Part shown: in pieces, positions 7,018 to 8,239 of the stretch
Position numbering within the stretch: the stretch's first letter is position 1
Layout: each line of letters opens with the position of its first letter
Assembly (NCBI GenBank): GCA_046753625.1
Contig: JBHHUB010000177.1
Location: 1 to 8,239 of the forward strand
Length of the DNA: 8,239 nucleotides
Source: JADFOB01 sp046753625
GTDB lineage: Bacteria > Planctomycetota > Phycisphaerae > UBA1845
Direction: 5' to 3'
The notes under the pieces: model-generated
Database searches by the model: none
Seen by the model: only the letters and a program-made list of their open reading frames with translations
Told to the model about the DNA's origin: nothing
Program-made: the position numbers and the translations under genes

Positions 7018-7032
7018 TGGCACGAGGCTCGC
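7018..7032 (+). promoter_or_regulatory. Candidate sigma-54 promoter, proximal (TGGCACG-N4-TCGC)
   Basis: A perfect TGGCACG -24 box is followed, after AGGC, by TCGC, again with GG and GC at the required spacing. The preceding T and following A also match the extended consensus. Transcription would start near 7044, about 65 nt before the DksA-like ATG. The ATTGGCACG core is shared with the distal motif 100 bp upstream. Other TGGCACG strings I found on either strand lack a correctly spaced GC, which makes this pair stand out. Confidence 0.55.
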
Positions 7033-7108
7033 GACGGAGGCACAAAGAAATCGCTCGTCGCACGTTCAGAGCGACCAGCCAGAACTTTCCCTAAGGAGAT
7101 TATCAATC

Positions 7109-7417
7109 ATGCGATTGCGCAAGAGCACATCACGGGCAAAGCAGCGACAAGAGATGCTGCGGGAGTTGGCTGCCGATGAGGCCGTCTGTGTCACAGTTGG
7201 GCCGGAATCTTCGCGAGCGGCGGAAGCCGTCGACGCGTTGCGGCGGATTCACGACGGCACCTACGGAGTCTGCACCGACTGCTGCAAGAAGATTCCGGCA
7301 GCGCGCCTTCGGGTTAAGCCGGAAGCCACTCGATGCGTCCCCTGTCAGACAGAATTCGAGCAGCGCACGGCCGCTGGTTCAGGAAAATGGCGTGATGTTA
7401 GCAGACGATCCGCTTGA
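7109..7417 (+). CDS. DksA/TraR-type C4 zinc-finger protein (short)
   Basis: The 102-residue product carries a DksA/TraR zinc finger, C55-x2-C58-x17-C76-x2-C79, in the family context DGTYGVCTDCCKKIPAARL. The preceding helix AEAVDALRRI also fits. DksA-type factors bind RNA polymerase through the secondary channel and retune promoters under stress, often with ppGpp. This protein is shorter than E. coli DksA (151 residues) and longer than TraR (73). Its N-terminal segment is basic (MRLRKSTSRAKQRQ) and about 50 residues long, so the usual acidic coiled-coil tip is reduced or absent. The ATG at 7109 has AAGGAG 10 nt upstream; the frame extends upstream to 6917 but that part looks non-coding. The two sigma-54-like motifs lie just upstream. 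Its true binding partner is unknown, and a small zinc-binding protein of other function cannot be excluded. Confidence 0.83.
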   Translation: MRLRKSTSRAKQRQEMLRELAADEAVCVTVGPESSRAAEAVDALRRIHDGTYGVCTDCCKKIPAARLRVKPEATRCVPCQTEFEQRTAAGSGKWRDVSRRSA

Positions 7418-7983
7418 TGGAACTCGCGTGATCGCCTGCATGCCGCGATGGCTGGTGTATCTGGCGCGCGATCCGCCTCGGGGGTCAGTCGGCCCGAGGA
7501 CGGAATCAGTGATCGAGATGGTGTCGTGGCGATCATTGGAACTTGCGCCGCCCAGCCCCGAAAGATGACACGGGGCGTAAGGTTCGCCGCAGCGAACGAC
7601 TGGGACGGATGTTGCTCATGGACGCGGCAACGGCGCTCGCCTATTCTGCATGAATTGGCGGTCTATCCTGAAGAGTACGGCTCCATGAGTGGCCCATGAA
7701 GCGGGCGTTATCGCGCGAAGGGCTGAGGGGTGTGGCCATCATTTGTGGCATCAGGCTGCTGAGCGGTTCCACCATCCGACAGACCGAGGGCAACCCGCTG
7801 CCCGAGTTCGCTCGTATCCGTGGCAATCCGAGCGGATGCATCTAACGACCCAGAGAAGCTAGCCAATAACGCAAATTCACACTTACCTTCGCTCGCGGAC
7901 CTGACGCTATGTGTCACCGGGTAGGTTGATACCGGCTACTGTCCAGCCGGTAGGGCAGGTCACTGGCGACGCGAACACAACGT
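7418..7983. other. About 570 bp without a recognisable gene
   Basis: The best small candidate is a 57-residue frame at 7395-7568 (+), MLADDPLDGTRV onward. It overlaps the DksA-like gene end by 23 bp and has AGGA 10 nt upstream, but I recognise nothing in it. Other frames (7448-7699 on plus, 7641-7841 and 7708-7917 on minus) look like chance openings with Arg/Ser/Pro-rich, domain-free translations. The only structured element I see is the hairpin near the right end, annotated separately. Confidence 0.5.
7930..7952. promoter_or_regulatory. Perfect 8-bp inverted repeat upstream of the ribbon-helix-helix gene
   Basis: TACCGGCT (7930-7937) and AGCCGGTA (7945-7952) are exact reverse complements around a 7-nt centre ACTGTCC. 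The right arm ends 31 nt before the ATG of the ribbon-helix-helix gene. Such proteins commonly repress their own promoter through short symmetric sites, so an auto-operator is plausible. No U-tract follows, so a terminator is unlikely. Symmetry is observed; function is inferred. Confidence 0.45.
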
Positions 7984-8142
7984 ATGAGCCCACGAAAATC
8001 TGGCGGCGATTTGGTTCGGTTCACGTTGAACCTACCGGAAGACCGGGTCGCCGAATTGGAGCGTCTGCAGAGGAGACAAGGCAAGACTTCGCTGGCTGAA
8101 ATCGTCCGTGAGGCGGTTGATCGAGACGATCGCTTGTCGTAA
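7984..8142 (+). CDS. Small ribbon-helix-helix (CopG/MetJ-Arc type) DNA-binding protein
   Basis: This 52-residue frame reads as a complete ribbon-helix-helix monomer. The basic N-terminus MSPRKSGGD precedes the DNA-contacting strand LVRFTLNLP (10-18), with alternating R12, T14 and N16. Helix A is EDRVAELERLQRRQG (19-33), and helix B is SLAEIVREAVDRDDR (36-50) after a GKTS turn. Such proteins dimerise and bind DNA in the major groove, and many are antitoxins or copy-number or metabolic repressors. The ribosome site is weak (GGCGACG about 12 nt upstream). No toxin gene is visible in the 97 bp that remain; a partner could lie beyond the window. The inverted repeat at 7930-7952 is a candidate operator. 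The fold call rests on pattern only, without an alignment. Confidence 0.62.
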   Translation: MSPRKSGGDLVRFTLNLPEDRVAELERLQRRQGKTSLAEIVREAVDRDDRLS

Positions 8143-8239
8143 GCGCTCGGTCGTCTACACGTGGACAATCTTTCAAGTGGCAATGGTGTAACCGTTCACG
8201 GCCCTGCGGGTAACAGCGACGGGATCGGTTGATTGTTGA

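Larger units (their letters stand above)
6766..7108. other. Intergenic leader between sigma-54 activator and DksA-like gene
   Basis: No gene is supported in these 343 bp. Open frames crossing into it lack ribosome sites and known domains. I see no strong intrinsic terminator after the activator gene, so read-through is possible. The right half carries the two -24/-12 motifs and the ribosome-binding site AAGGAG (7093-7098). The interval 6766-6917 is where activator-binding enhancer sites would be expected, but I found no clear paired palindrome there. Confidence 0.6.

Noticed and set aside
6917..7108. Upstream extension of the DksA-like protein to a start at 6917
   Set aside because: The extra 64 residues look non-coding, have no ribosome site, and overlap both sigma-54-like motifs, whereas 7109 has AAGGAG at 10 nt.
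7448..7699. 83-residue plus-strand frame after the DksA-like gene
   Set aside because: There is no recognisable fold or ribosome site, and the composition resembles random GC-rich translation.
8161..8232. GTG-started 23-residue frame after the ribbon-helix-helix gene, considered as a toxin
   Set aside because: It is too short, without a ribosome site, and resembles no toxin family.

Overview
The window looks like chromosomal DNA from a GC-rich (clearly above 50 percent by eye) Gram-negative-type bacterium that uses sigma-54. The integrase fragment, the carbonic anhydrase subfamily and the NhaR variant starting with a WLNYHHLLYFW-like segment remind me of Planctomycetota proteins. That is recollection of family style, not a search result, so the phylum is tentative.

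Left end (1-1271): the 5' two thirds of a tRNA-Gly(CCC) on the minus strand, followed by a decayed integration footprint. This holds a pair of 11-bp repeats, a tyrosine-recombinase gene that stops before its catalytic domain, about 330 bp with no convincing gene, and a 19-bp hairpin-forming direct repeat.

Centre-left (1272-2429, minus strand): a beta-class carbonic anhydrase with its zinc and catalytic residues intact, and upstream of it an HPF/RaiA-type ribosome-hibernation domain protein. Both read away from the intergenic region 2430-2541, which carries a possible sigma-70 promoter and an inverted repeat.

Centre (2542-6765, plus strand): a tightly packed operon of nhaR (LysR-family Na+/H+ antiporter regulator), a CPA2/KefB-type monovalent cation:proton antiporter with a C-terminal TrkA-N (RCK) domain, and a sigma-54 enhancer-binding protein with an atypical receiver domain. 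The second and third genes overlap in a TAATG junction.

Right end (6766-8239): a 343-bp leader containing two matches to the sigma-54 -24/-12 promoter, leading into a short DksA/TraR-type zinc-finger protein. Next comes about 570 bp without a recognisable gene, then a perfect 8-bp-arm hairpin just before a 52-residue ribbon-helix-helix protein.

Reading them together (inference): this is an ion- and pH-stress locus. NhaR would sense Na+ or pH and drive the antiporter. The co-transcribed sigma-54 activator could switch on the DksA-like protein next door through the two -24/-12 motifs. The divergent HPF and carbonic anhydrase genes would add ribosome hibernation and bicarbonate/proton balance. 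Each family is known. The possibly undescribed part is the wiring: an antiporter operon that encodes its own sigma-54 activator beside a sigma-54-type promoter for a DksA-like factor.
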